A stretch of 64,000 nucleotides of DNA from Actinocatenispora rupis (GTDB taxonomy: Bacteria; Actinomycetota; Actinomycetes; Mycobacteriales; Micromonosporaceae): contig NZ_BOMB01000043.1 in NCBI RefSeq assembly GCF_016861975.1, forward strand, positions 1 through 64,000. Reading direction: 5' to 3'. Below the pieces are notes generated by a model. That model ran no database searches, was not told the origin of the DNA, and was given only the letters and a program-made list of their open reading frames with translations. The translations under genes were made by a program, and so were the position numbers. Positions 21,201 through 26,384 of this stretch are shown here, one piece after another (the first letter of the stretch is position 1; the number at the start of each line of letters is the position of its first letter).

Positions 21201-24200
21201 ACGGGGCGAGGCGTCGACCGTTGGCGTCGCGTCGCGTTCCCGGTGGGTCGTCGGGGTCGTGGGGCCCGCCATCGCGTCGACGTCGTGCGCCAGCCGTTCC
21301 GCCGCGTCCCGCCGCAGCGCCGCCCACTGCTCGCCGGTCAGCTCCCGGCCCCGCGCCGTACGGTCGATGACGTCCGCCATCCAGCCGCGATCGGTGCCCG
21401 GCGGTCGTGCGGCGGCACCCGCGTTCGGCGCGGCGCTGGCGGCCGTGCGACCCGGCGCAGACGGTGTCACGCCGGCGACCGGCACCGCCGCGTCACCGTC
21501 GGGGCGCACGGACACCGTGGCCGGATCCGCCGTCGCACCAACCGAATCCGGCGCATCGGCACCTGACGGTCGCATGCCCCCGCCACCTCGTACGCCAGCG
21601 CCGGTCACGGTGGCCGCGGGCGCTGCCCGGCCGGGGCCGCCGGCGGGCGACGCAGGATCGACGGCCGCGGGCCGTGGCGGCGCGGGATCGGCGCGGTCGG
21701 CGACGGTGGTGGGTGGCGCGTGGTCCAGGTCGTGCAGGAGGGCGCGCTGGTCGTCGTCCAACGGCATGCCGCGGTCCAACCGCTCGCCGATCTCCCGGAG
21801 CCGGTCGGCCACCGCGGCCTGCGACCGGTCGCCGAGCCGGTCGGCGATGCCGCGCTCGATGCTCTGCCGCAACGCCCGCTCGTACGCCTCGCGGAAGCCG
21901 CGCAACACCGCGCCGTCGGCCAACGGCGTGTCGCCCGGCCGGCTCGGCGGCAGCAGGTCGTCCGGCAGCACCAGGTCGTGCGCCGGGTCGACCGGTCGGG
22001 GAGGGCGGGCCGTCGGCGACAGGCCCTGCTCCACCCGACGCACCTCGAACCCGGCAACGGAGTCGGTGACGGTGACCGTCGCCGGCGTACCGTCCAGGTC
22101 GACGTCGAAGCGGCGGGTGACCGGCGAGGGCGACGGCCCGTCCGGGAACGTGTGGCCGACCCCCGTCAGCGCCGTCACCCCGTCCCCGGACACCTCCCTG
22201 ACCGTCGCCCCCTGGTACGTGTCGGGCCGCCCGAACGGAAGGCCGCCGTTCTCGTCCTCCGGCCCGGGGCCCTGCTTCGCCTCGTCGTCGGCCGGACCAC
22301 GTTCGCTGCGGCCGTACCGACCGCCGGCGCGCCCCGGCCCGGGGGCTGCCGTACCGAAGGAGGGTGCACCGCGCCCGGACGGCCCGGCGCTCGATCCACC
22401 ACCGCCGGGTCGCGCCGCCGTGCCGCCACCGCCCGGGCCGCCCCTGCCGGACGGTCCGGCCCCGGGGCCCCTCCCGGCGCCGGCCGGTCCCCCGCCACCG
22501 GATCCCCTGGTACCGCGGGAGGGTTCGCTCCCACCGGACGGTCCGGTGCTGACGGTGACGTCGGCGTGGGTGGCCGGGAGCTCGTCGGAGGATGCGTGCC
22601 GGCCGAGGCTGTTGCGTACGCTCTCCAGCGTCGCGTAGTAACCGGATTCGGTGCGCAGGGCGGAATCCAGGGCGGAACGGTCGAGCAGCCTCCCGACGAC
22701 GCCGGCGATGGCCGAGCCGCGCCGGCCGCCCGGGAAGCCGTTGCCGCCCCGCTCGTGCGACATGATCGCCTGGGCGTGGGACTCGATCGCCCGGTTCAGC
22801 CGCTGGAACGGACGGATCGTGCCGCGCCGCGCCGCGTCGAGCGCCGCGGCGTTGCGCTCGGACGGGTCGGCCACCGCGATCCGGTCCGCCTTCGCCAGCG
22901 TGTCGTACGCTCCGCGGGCGTCGGCCAGCGCGGACCCGAACTCGTCGCGGGTGCGTACCAGCCGGGGGCCCGGCGGCGGGGAAGCCTTGCCGGGCGGGCG
23001 GTTGAGCGCCGCGAGCGTGTCGAAGGCGCGGTCGAAGGACGCGTTGGTCGTCGCGACCGCCCCCTCGTACGCGTCGCGCGCCTGCTGCACCGCGGCGAGA
23101 TCGGTACCGTTGACGTGCTCGACGTGCGGGTCGCGGTGCGCGGCGGCGTACGCGGTGGCGACGTCGTGCGCCGTCTCGGTCAGCCGGGACCTGGCCGCCG
23201 CCAACCGGTCCGACTGGAACGGGGTCAGATCCGGCACGTGCTTTGGCAGCGGCCGCAGCACCAGCGTCCCGCCCGCGTCGTGCAACAGCCCCGCGTACTC
23301 CCGCTGCGCCGCGTCGCGCGCGTCGCGGGCGTGCTGCCGGGCGTCGAGCGCCGCGGTGACCGCGTCGTCGCCGGCCCGGTTCCGGTGCGCCGCGGCCAGC
23401 GTGTCCTCCGCTCCCGACAACCTCCGCTCCGCCGCGAGCACCTTGTGGTGCAACAGATCCTGGTACGCCACCTTCGCGTCGAGGAACCGCCGCACCAGCA
23501 CCGGTACGGCCGGGTGTGTCGGCTCGACGGGGGCGCCTTCCCGCGGGCTGGACGGCGAACCCTGTCGCAGGAACCGGTGCAGCGCGCCGAGCGTCTCGAC
23601 CCCGTGGTCGTACGCCGCGTCGAACGCCGCCGTGTCGTCGTGGAACCGCCGCTCCCAGCGGGTGACCTCCGCACCGCCCGGATGCGGCGTGCCACCGTCG
23701 TTGCCGCCGCCCAGGTGCGCTGTGCCACCCCCGGTCCCGGCGCGCAGCCGGCCGAGCCGCGCGAGCGCCGACACGTACGCGTCGAGGGCGTCGTGCACGT
23801 CCCGCCGCGCCCGGCCCAGCGCACCCCGGTCCGGGCCGCCGCCGTCGCGCGCGTACCGGAAGGCCAGGTCGTCCGCCTCGTCGTACTTCTCGTGCAGCCG
23901 GTTCTCCGCCGTCGCGACGTCCTCCCGCGCCGTCGCGACCTCGTCCGCGCCGACCTTCGCCGCGCCGGCGCCCGGCTCGTTGGCCGGATGCTCGGTGGCA
24001 CCGTTCGCGCCGCCGGCGCCTCCCGAGTCGGCGCCCTTCGCAGCGCTCGACGTGGCATCGCCGGTCTGCCGGGTGTCGCCCGCCTTCGCCGTCGTGGCCC
24101 CGGTGAGATCCCCGGTGCCGCCCGCCTTCGCCGTGGTGGCCCCGGTGGGATCCCCGGTGCCGCCCGCCTTCGCCGTGGTGGCGCCGGGCGGATCTGCGGT

Positions 24201-26384
24201 GGGGTCAGCGATCTTCGCCGCGTCGGCCTTTGCGGCGGCGAGGTTGGCCGCGGTCGCCTTCATCGTCTCGAACGCGTGGTCGAGCGCGTCGGACGCGTCG
24301 TTCACCTGCTGCCGGAGCTGGTCCTCCTGCTTGTCGAGCGCCAGTTGCCGCACGGCCTGCGGCGCCTGCTTCTGGTGCTGCTTCAACCACCGCAGGGCGA
24401 CCGGCAGCGTCGCGTCCGCGTCCCGGATCGCCTGCTCGTGGGTGATCCGGCCGTGCCAGGCCCCGAACGCCTCCTGCGCGCCCCGTTCCGTGCTCTCGAC
24501 AGTCGCCCGCGCCGCAGCCTGCTCCTCCCGCGTACCGGAGCGCATCGCGGTACGGTGTCGCCCGATCGCGTCCAGGTACGTGCGCACTGCCTGCTTCACG
24601 CGCCCCGCCGCCCCGCCCGATGACGCCTCGGTGCCGTGTGTCCGGCCGGACCCTGACGGTGCGTCGTTGTGCGCCGCGCCGGGCGCGAGTGCCTCCTCGG
24701 TGTGCGCCCCGCCGGGCCGGTGCACCCCGGGCGTACCGTGCGCCGCGGCACCGGCCGCCGTCGTCCCGTCGGACCTGGACATGCCGCCACCGGGCACGGG
24801 CGTACCGGCGGATACCGCGTCGGCTTTCGGTGCGGCGGCCGACGCGCCGTCCGCCGGTCCCGTGGACGACGCCGGATCCGCGGCGGAGTGGGGCTTCGTG
24901 GCGGCCGCCGCGGACGTCTCCGCGTGTGCCGACGACGACTCCGGCTCCGCGGCCGGATCACCCTTCGCGGACGGCACGGTGGTGGCGGACGGCTCCGGCT
25001 TGGCGGCCGGTGTCGGGGTCGGCTGGGACCTGGCGAGCGGTGCCGGGGTGATCGCCTCGGACTTCGCGGCGGGCGCGGGCCGTGCGGCGGGAGCCGGCTC
25101 GGTGACCGCCCTGGGGCGGCCCGCTGCGGCCGTTGGGGTCTCCGTACCGGGACGCGACGTGCCGGCGGGGCCGGCGCCGGACGCCTCCGTGTCCACGGCC
25201 GCCGACTTGGCCGACACGCCCTGCGCCACCTGGGAATCCGCCGCGTACCCGCGGGACACCGTGGGCGCCGCGGCGCCCACCGGCGCGGTCTCACCGGGCG
25301 CTGGCGTACCCGATGGTGTCGTGGCGGGATGGGCGCCGTCGGCCCCGACCGGTGTGGCCGGGGGTGGTGTCGCGGCACCGGTCGACTTCGTGCCGGGCGG
25401 AGTGGCCTGGCCGACGGACCCGGTGGGCTCGGTGGGGTCAGGGGTGACGGGTGGTCGGTCGGTGGCCAGGCTGCGTCCGGCGCCGAGCTGGGGCGGCAGC
25501 TTCATCGTCGTTCCGCCGAGCGGGGGTGGCATCGGCACGCCGCCCGCGCCGGGCTCGGCGACAGTGGGGACGGGCCGGTTGCCGCGCCCAGGCAGCGTGA
25601 ACGGGAACGGCGGGGTGTGGTCGGCGGTGGTGGCCAGGCCGAGCCCGTCCTTGCCGACCGGCAGCAGTCCGGCGAACCCGCCGAAGGCGCCGCCGGTCGC
25701 CGCCGCCGTACCCAGTTCCTCGCCGCTGAAGTCGGGGGTGAGGCCCTTCGAGTGGAAGACGATCTCCTTGACGGTCACGTCGAGGGCGATGCTCACCGCC
25801 GCGCCCTCGACGGCGCCGCCCGCGAACCCGGCGAACGTCTTCGCCCACGCCGCGTCGGTGAACAGCGTGGCGATCTTGGTGAGGAGTTGCTGCACGGCGG
25901 TGAGGACGTTCCCGACGACCTTCAGTACGGTCGCGCTGAGCATGTTCATCAGCGGGCCGATCGCCATCAGGACGACCGAGATGATCGACATGATCATGTT
26001 CACCCAGAACAGCGCGTCTTCCTGCTGCTGCTGTTCGACGAGCCGGTCGGCGATGTGGTTGATCGTCTCGCCGACGTCCCACAGCATCCGGCACGCGCTG
26101 GGCGTCGGCGTCCCCCGCGCCGGGTTCGACAGCATGTCGCCAACCACCGCTGCGGCCTGCACCGCGGCGGTCCGCGCGCCCTGGCCGTCGTCGTGCCAGT
26201 GCATCGCGTTGGTGGTGCCGACCAGCACCATCGCGTACTCGTACACGAGGTCGCCGAGTTCGAGCCAGAGCTGGGCGTACTGGTAGATGGCGTTGACGTC
26301 GGCGGGTGGGCCGGTGACGTTCTGGTCGGGGCCGGACCCCCACGGCGCCTCGGAGGTGGCGTCCGGCGGGTGGCCGTCACCCAT
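6237..26384 (-). CDS. Giant 6,715-residue WXG-like/protease/amidoligase protein, probable type VII substrate
   Basis: Starts at ATG 26384, overlapping the EccC stop by 8 nt (ATGGGTGA), so it is translated after EccC. N-terminus: helical WXG100-like pair with MHWHDDGQGA at its turn (about residues 60-68), then a hydrophobic stretch (about 120-205). About 225-595 is a Pro/Ala/Thr linker. About 595-1275 is largely helical, possibly coiled coil. Gly/Pro linkers follow, then a long beta-rich part (about 1800-3700) with several repeats of alternating polar/hydrophobic strands. About 3735-5145 and 5185-6605 are two tandem paralogous modules. Each has HExxHxxGxxDEY (HEIGH near 3850, HEFGH near 5335), helical and alpha/beta parts, and an amidoligase signature (GLEIEF near 4625 and GLELEF near 6105, with SVHGE-V/I-SPLL and GGH-V/I-HV downstream). 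Only three Cys occur in the whole protein. No signal peptide is seen, so type VII export is inferred. Function is unproven. Some giant actinobacterial proteins are, as I recall, annotated under the name lonely Cys domain, which this should be compared with. Confidence 0.88.
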   Translation of the reverse strand: MGDGHPPDATSEAPWGSGPDQNVTGPPADVNAIYQYAQLWLELGDLVYEYAMVLVGTTNAMHWHDDGQGARTAAVQAAAVVGDMLSNPARGTPTPSACRMLWDVGETINHIADRLVEQQQQEDALFWVNMIMSIISVVLMAIGPLMNMLSATVLKVVGNVLTAVQQLLTKIATLFTDAAWAKTFAGFAGGAVEGAAVSIALDVTVKEIVFHSKGLTPDFSGEELGTAAATGGAFGGFAGLLPVGKDGLGLATTADHTPPFPFTLPGRGNRPVPTVAEPGAGGVPMPPPLGGTTMKLPPQLGAGRSLATDRPPVTPDPTEPTGSVGQATPPGTKSTGAATPPPATPVGADGAHPATTPSGTPAPGETAPVGAAAPTVSRGYAADSQVAQGVSAKSAAVDTEASGAGPAGTSRPGTETPTAAAGRPRAVTEPAPAARPAPAAKSEAITPAPLARSQPTPTPAAKPEPSATTVPSAKGDPAAEPESSSAHAETSAAAATKPHSAADPASSTGPADGASAAAPKADAVSAGTPVPGGGMSRSDGTTAAGAAAHGTPGVHRPGGAHTEEALAPGAAHNDAPSGSGRTHGTEASSGGAAGRVKQAVRTYLDAIGRHRTAMRSGTREEQAAARATVESTERGAQEAFGAWHGRITHEQAIRDADATLPVALRWLKQHQKQAPQAVRQLALDKQEDQLRQQVNDASDALDHAFETMKATAANLAAAKADAAKIADPTADPPGATTAKAGGTGDPTGATTAKAGGTGDLTGATTAKAGDTRQTGDATSSAAKGADSGGAGGANGATEHPANEPGAGAAKVGADEVATAREDVATAENRLHEKYDEADDLAFRYARDGGGPDRGALGRARRDVHDALDAYVSALARLGRLRAGTGGGTAHLGGGNDGGTPHPGGAEVTRWERRFHDDTAAFDAAYDHGVETLGALHRFLRQGSPSSPREGAPVEPTHPAVPVLVRRFLDAKVAYQDLLHHKVLAAERRLSGAEDTLAAAHRNRAGDDAVTAALDARQHARDARDAAQREYAGLLHDAGGTLVLRPLPKHVPDLTPFQSDRLAAARSRLTETAHDVATAYAAAHRDPHVEHVNGTDLAAVQQARDAYEGAVATTNASFDRAFDTLAALNRPPGKASPPPGPRLVRTRDEFGSALADARGAYDTLAKADRIAVADPSERNAAALDAARRGTIRPFQRLNRAIESHAQAIMSHERGGNGFPGGRRGSAIAGVVGRLLDRSALDSALRTESGYYATLESVRNSLGRHASSDELPATHADVTVSTGPSGGSEPSRGTRGSGGGGPAGAGRGPGAGPSGRGGPGGGGTAARPGGGGSSAGPSGRGAPSFGTAAPGPGRAGGRYGRSERGPADDEAKQGPGPEDENGGLPFGRPDTYQGATVREVSGDGVTALTGVGHTFPDGPSPSPVTRRFDVDLDGTPATVTVTDSVAGFEVRRVEQGLSPTARPPRPVDPAHDLVLPDDLLPPSRPGDTPLADGAVLRGFREAYERALRQSIERGIADRLGDRSQAAVADRLREIGERLDRGMPLDDDQRALLHDLDHAPPTTVADRADPAPPRPAAVDPASPAGGPGRAAPAATVTGAGVRGGGGMRPSGADAPDSVGATADPATVSVRPDGDAAVPVAGVTPSAPGRTAASAAPNAGAAARPPGTDRGWMADVIDRTARGRELTGEQWAALRRDAAERLAHDVDAMAGPTTPTTHRERDATPTVDASPRPGSGATTAGAPHAPAAVPDGTPTDADNPSTPTDTTPAATSAAPIGSPETPAVSTSGHASALPTDSASAPAGPVRVERAVTVLAAGIPRNELPGVPELVRLLREEASRLGVTVPAREWTELPAVLLNNYRYLTAGYVVSLGGMEVKVTLAASDPRAASVDAGTGTLTVGDTTNSQFQTGGHSQGHSGQTGSTRISGGLTLTQAVDGGFGPLRIGASATLTRNRTNRGSSHLADAEKGKVFNTRGPSTLVSLRATWRVAARTDDTPWADRPVRQRTPAARLAVWIPDQVLRDTEHRVSATVAPARLAELPDHFHATQLSGLPELYDAVLATMAAQGHPLPVVGVARRTLRDELWNLDTHLAVAVNEGGFPIDLRDERGRPVARVTVRATRGDTAPVGATSDVAHLENVRTAISGMGGNTDLTDGLDLSAPNVSVVLPGEFGSTLGVGVTTSTSSTDGSSGSRNGLWVVVPRYARHVASYRMGFALSADVSLRGVPDLAAVEPVDATALVSLPEPDAYAAGLPVDAAALPEELRTDGAAYQANVIRETTKPAGTRPAPAHVRAGRGVGQGFVKLAPGGIDALRSGVVDVLRGKGFLPADDTHPFAPDRAGRRPTRMKAKLDNLDLVDRMLSAQGLESHYNAIHQDGMRFTVKRPDGLGGELSATVVVTATQDPESLAYERTTDEYHTVNLPMGMGFAGKAIAGTSRTSYGVNWSGGWEHLKAFLGGLGYFAATSVRQQTTHITNMPGLLEYPGAADVFRTTSRYSARIEYRNPRMFAPVPAAEPGGSADIAGTLHTLPWGSTEPTGDALGTRETTPAHVLDQAVVYHVDASGLTGALADLAGNLTGRRGREAGTLAAFGGTVETHAHFKEIVRGQYTTDAPFEAGLVTTTTAAADISATLRRSDFLDATDDKYVVGLIKLYLVQANSAATEQHGLSLEAKLAPGTTRGELNGLDASLGGTLDLALSGDRSATTSLALTGGTEHIQLDFSRAYLYRTTADFAVRYATEKHGKLRLADYSAEETSVADRTVLYVLSEPEALTRYAAGDLPVPATQLARTLRDWLAGTALGADVVAGALLRWTDVAPDVSPGLAALREAVAHRLRTDHAGYVEADGNTGRDTRPDPAKAIWSPDLRARIAAWRPARGGGSTARRAPVVEPRQPAMPAYLVRGVGEPELLGHVGVRHLSYDDGRTAYDIVKEAIDAVDPKLLAKGTEVWRDGSPLWTWGGVRSRLPFAATDQRMVGRLQTGVDAVQGLLAGGREQALVEELYGPQGLRLQLVRPRGWFLRELVEVHLTVRRTGPPTVTGFTPNSGTENYAHAYRGTGRGAAQAKGLAVLGGLSGGGHGTSEGASWKVGTSGNRGATIGEQNTAEQTAYDWTGRYDVRVPHEFTVRVRRFGGLRLPAVPYVVGLDRYRGMPVPTLRARPAPEPVRVPGTLELQVPRNLVDSVVAGPAALSHLQPLARLPRDAYIHGVVAADALPRLKSVLRRAFRGDPWQRAPKVDAHPTLPALTSQSMLTNHLPYVLGQRYLLDDNLVMPGDVTERARVWMTGEIVDIQVTDRIDDGTGTGRYAKYQSGTTSSSGRNPWSGTGQATFGYDAATAPPLSLAHDRTHTRPQGASHSATENVRDEQHVKQQGPVVVVRVRGTFRYDVERFTRTEHSHEADHLAGARRPGTTYRGEEFSGEASVEMFVDEYEALVAQHAARTETGTYDRAWPSFAGAPTVRTGDLLRAAAGIGVDTRGLVARAGRWLGDRYGHGTPLVLVHLDAAVALARYRAVVEWVRDTAADLASRGQAERAGALTDLVARDLANLAGEPDPVPSTVDEAASAFAVGGLAHRNGAPLEDRVWALPGTRRAADLRRLDDRVTALTVAVNAELPAPAALPPEASLTALDPTYLARDVAYQLGAAVLLRRVGPDDTTELTWISPRGSMYHHDPRHATPAEVAAAARREVDRLDDALRARITAHGVTSGELTALYRTAGRSGLTFEQAVRADLGRRPAPELRRETIRDTVHRPDADGGASEWTVAYDAVWTEDPYGGPPHVTLETRVHLDLSSVPAAERDRFVRRVRDAVDRYFNTGHRLPDGSPLSVSVRFTGPADALHTFTVRPSGPATTTELSVHSGPNEIAHEIGHLLGLDDEYRGAGRNRPAYRDSTLMAGGGLDATGSPAYDAAGGFHAVDPAGRLHPRHLYRWYRRINRGRLPMPVRPGIDALRAAPLGHRRPAHPRTLRYANGVTALVERPTRSRDDATARVDRATRYYPDSWTLDEVRYHVTQAYLDAVRRGTVDAAASGAVRWRGEYGAVWTEGVAENGRIRAFAPSRDQGGARPLPADAPQRPAPTGTALGAGTSGRTVPRAPVTANDAGTSGTGRARRVRFADEPAAVRRPRMLPTAAQAAAALYARIRAHLDQAGVAPWTIRMVAATIERHPARHLLLTQGRDVALRRRIGDDELYAVIVDATRHLDTDGTRYGDVTIPPPLAEPAASFGPPTDLPADKAPRYWTRGGLRDRTRYTFSGTGVVAVSFLDRGAETAEFALVESLLRTNHAGRSAGDTIVLLRAEDGVPVVDGGTVTPDALAAVLDLDLPGPRGEIRLLARTSRMFASRLAELTRRTVVTYVDDVYVAPDPGAVTAVRVVPATDDGPAAVLPGLQFVAGYAGTGLVHGYRLLPPAPGGRRWFPRQVRRVGRHAPTGSATVAPAEVTDLFGDGTLASVEARWRLDRPYHGVDVGDGTVDVELDPVDVRGAPEFSPGVELVLVVHDPVDRSDIEAYARRLATVTGSVVHVPPAGALVDVSPTGHEVGSYFAGDEYGARYWTTVAPPGADPRFVADGLRLRLRRTVQQEAQVAGTALSRAVRERQPRTARPFSYVARPELFAAHGADARTALLAGRHPVPLLPSLATTLPIGLEIEFVFPAYDGDDFAELRERLLAGIRAAMGEEGLLGPDPAPDDAPYSANPDHWRLVPDQSVHGEIVSPLLTGSAVAWANLTRVLAIVRRFGGDIDPRAGGHIHVAVPGLAADGARLTRVVRWLGAYQDVLWRMTSDPHAPPAARRDTHFRTPLPPVPPPIDADQLVRDLSRATRRYPSVNLSGVTVDVRGHLELRFPDGSLDAHVLQARVNLLAAAVEYALGNDGPMPTHQGVGDHVRRGLGQRPASIHPGPAGRMWTVHEPEPSEQTAGVRQLLDTILHREEDLRQAAALYHLTTYVPGPLPADTVAPHRWHGVVPWRVYDDEFAVEWWFGVLPRALPALRQRFRGTPFGLRPLVVGAQTSGPNLLYGDRGLTAEVLARVVTARHDAGELGGIDHVVVLASGFGQGGAVAPAQQLADLTGLPVVATPFPVALASTGALLLGPIPPDRDWPDTRDNPDAWQAGMFRFVPRGVGHAAPVPLGTLGARRLAELPADPHEWETEPFLDPVARDDAVFLAEPDDEAAAPDAVPEQPAQPPAPPSLGGSAADAAATWFDDTLVPDDEDVVRSWEVRFDWSEPGADGRTPYATTSAFTLQELAGPAPSPIRLDVAIHLDTTVLSAAVADEFPLAPAAEVARVVAARRRTTAAAATAAIHRTFDGHRLPNGSPLSVRVRFVAEVLLAHHVVTLHAGGARMDMVNWPVGHPPRGYAHEFGHMIGLLDEYRDAQVAGHRPVYRDATVMGADAVQDGESGPWRLMPRHLRRLFQVLGGRARIVFADGVLARDLRGHVPGTGPAADRSLDDGEAGDAVGADAYSALAAFDVARRGGRATVAHHDGEATVTWHGHLLGSAYASATVSPDADDGAALDAVRASLLAALPDHHGGPWSATVDGHRVEGRLHAATPYPPQWTDDEVRYHVEQALLDAHRRGHHHQVRPGVTRYVGGYGGVRSRIDVRAGEIVAFRPYGTEPASIARQLRPASPTEPPGPARLYRQVLDSLDALGASTAAVRVIAARVATHPDRAALLADGRGADLRHRLGDALLYTIIADATRSLDAVVLRAPAETFGEPAEVDVDGRRRDATPDELRAAVRRTVVGGRTVLWLATGDAAVDAAEEATSRRLAGANLPGLPDELAVFLAYGYDGTPLLGPREIPPTELAGLLHREFPAGRPPLLLAAPASRYYATMLNGRLGVEVIVPVGELYLDATTGVPTAVVRTGGIVLPGALYSMVAESDGEHRLLPPVPDGRHWLPREVRRSGTYRPRDTDRTMARAAVDAGRPDLYTLELTWRQDRPACTPGPAELTEYVVGVEDAAAMLTGAGWRPGTDVALSLSTSGVSRGSANSWQPWVRRWAERLAAYLGAAVHVPPLGTAIDATDDGFALRHLGGAPRVHPSWWTAIAPHAAQRYRIDGTRLRSVASTVAGGAVAHRALTSGARHRAAHPSTPASTSLVANPAAFAALGDRAARQVAAGRSPVPLLDFLASGLPFGLELEFMLAPGLGVDEIRQRRDDIAADLARLGLSAPHGTGEYTDRRDGWQVVEDGSVHGEVVSPLLTPGRSAWLDLATVLAVLTRHGARIDHRCGGHVHVGVGGIARDAARLTTLVRLVEGYQDVLWRLTSDPHASGLVRDAYFRTPTGPVVDHASRDALVWSMSREAGLFPAVNLSGVSPDLRGHIEFRFPDGSLDASVIQARVNLLLALVEYAAHAPSPDLPSYQGIGDHQLRGAFTHPAAQNTDLDGAAWTAWQTEAPEHTLGVRRLLDTVFHRDEDRHQLAALFHVTTWREPQVETVPPADIQPSVTGAIGSATFLSYLDPDSEPLPVGLLDRIAEWSAPGDVVVVGTSWGLELTNGAEALTDERLAVTIAAVAKPHRVLVLATSYGRGGSVAPAQRLADLLDRPVLATEHQVSVARESGAVLLGEFPSGAHSPTGRADIDRWQDGLLEFRPGGGGVPRRVPLGVLGADRLDELPDGRRDWLSAVFGELPADDGGDDWIDEFFQSSTAQFPDPPTTPEFPEMPQLVDLDMTAVPLHSTPADRASSTGTAARSGDLAAGPFDGRRTVIQTMPPSDDDPQRQPLPRFRGFDAGPPPSPARAPDDED
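6560..10830 (-). repeat. Module 2 of the giant protein (C-terminal copy of a tandem duplication)
   Basis: Roughly 1,420 codons aligning in order with module 1. Landmarks: GHRLPNGSPLSVRVRF, HEFGHMIGLLDEYR, QWTDDEVRYHVEQALLDAHR, LRHRLGDALLYTIIADATR, PVPLLDFLASGLPFGLELEF, SVHGEVVSPLLT, CGGHVHV, GVRRLLDTVFHRDED, VAPAQRLADLLDRPV and LGVLGADRLDELPD. Boundaries are approximate. Confidence 0.85.
9787..9799. repeat. Iterated palindrome, near-perfect copy (one arm base off)
   Basis: GTCCACTGTGGAG, encoding PQW in module 2 of the giant protein. Confidence 0.6.
10950..15180 (-). repeat. Module 1 of the giant protein (N-terminal copy of a tandem duplication)
   Basis: Roughly 1,410 codons with the same landmarks as module 2: GHRLPDGSPLSVSVRF, HEIGHLLGLDDEYR, SWTLDEVRYHVTQAYLDAVR, LRRRIGDDELYAVIVDATR, PVPLLPSLATTLPIGLEIEF, SVHGEIVSPLLT, AGGHIHV, GVRQLLDTILHREED, VAPAQQLADLTGLPV and LGTLGARRLAELPA. 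The Cys of the CGGHVHV motif is Ala here. Boundaries are approximate. Confidence 0.85.
14849..14861. repeat. Iterated palindrome GTCCAC-N-GTGGAC, perfect copy
   Basis: GTCCACTGTGGAC inside the giant gene, encoding VHSGP just before the first HExxH motif. Confidence 0.85.
15744..15756. repeat. Iterated palindrome GTCCAC-N-GTGGAC, perfect copy
   Basis: GTCCACAGTGGAC inside the giant gene, encoding STVD. Confidence 0.85.
24078..24194 (-). repeat. Tandem 42-bp coding repeat, about 2.8 copies
   Basis: Copies at 24078-24119 and 24120-24161, plus a partial copy at 24162-24194. They encode repeats of GATTAKAGGTGDPT in a low-complexity stretch of the giant protein's helical region. This looks like slipped-strand expansion. 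Confidence 0.85.

Noticed and set aside
24078-24194. CRISPR-like array
   Set aside because: The 42-bp repeats are directly adjacent, without spacers, and in frame with the giant gene.
6237-26384. Modular polyketide or peptide synthetase
   Set aside because: The size suggested it, but there are no KS, AT, A or carrier motifs; the domains are WXG-like, zincin-like and amidoligase-like.
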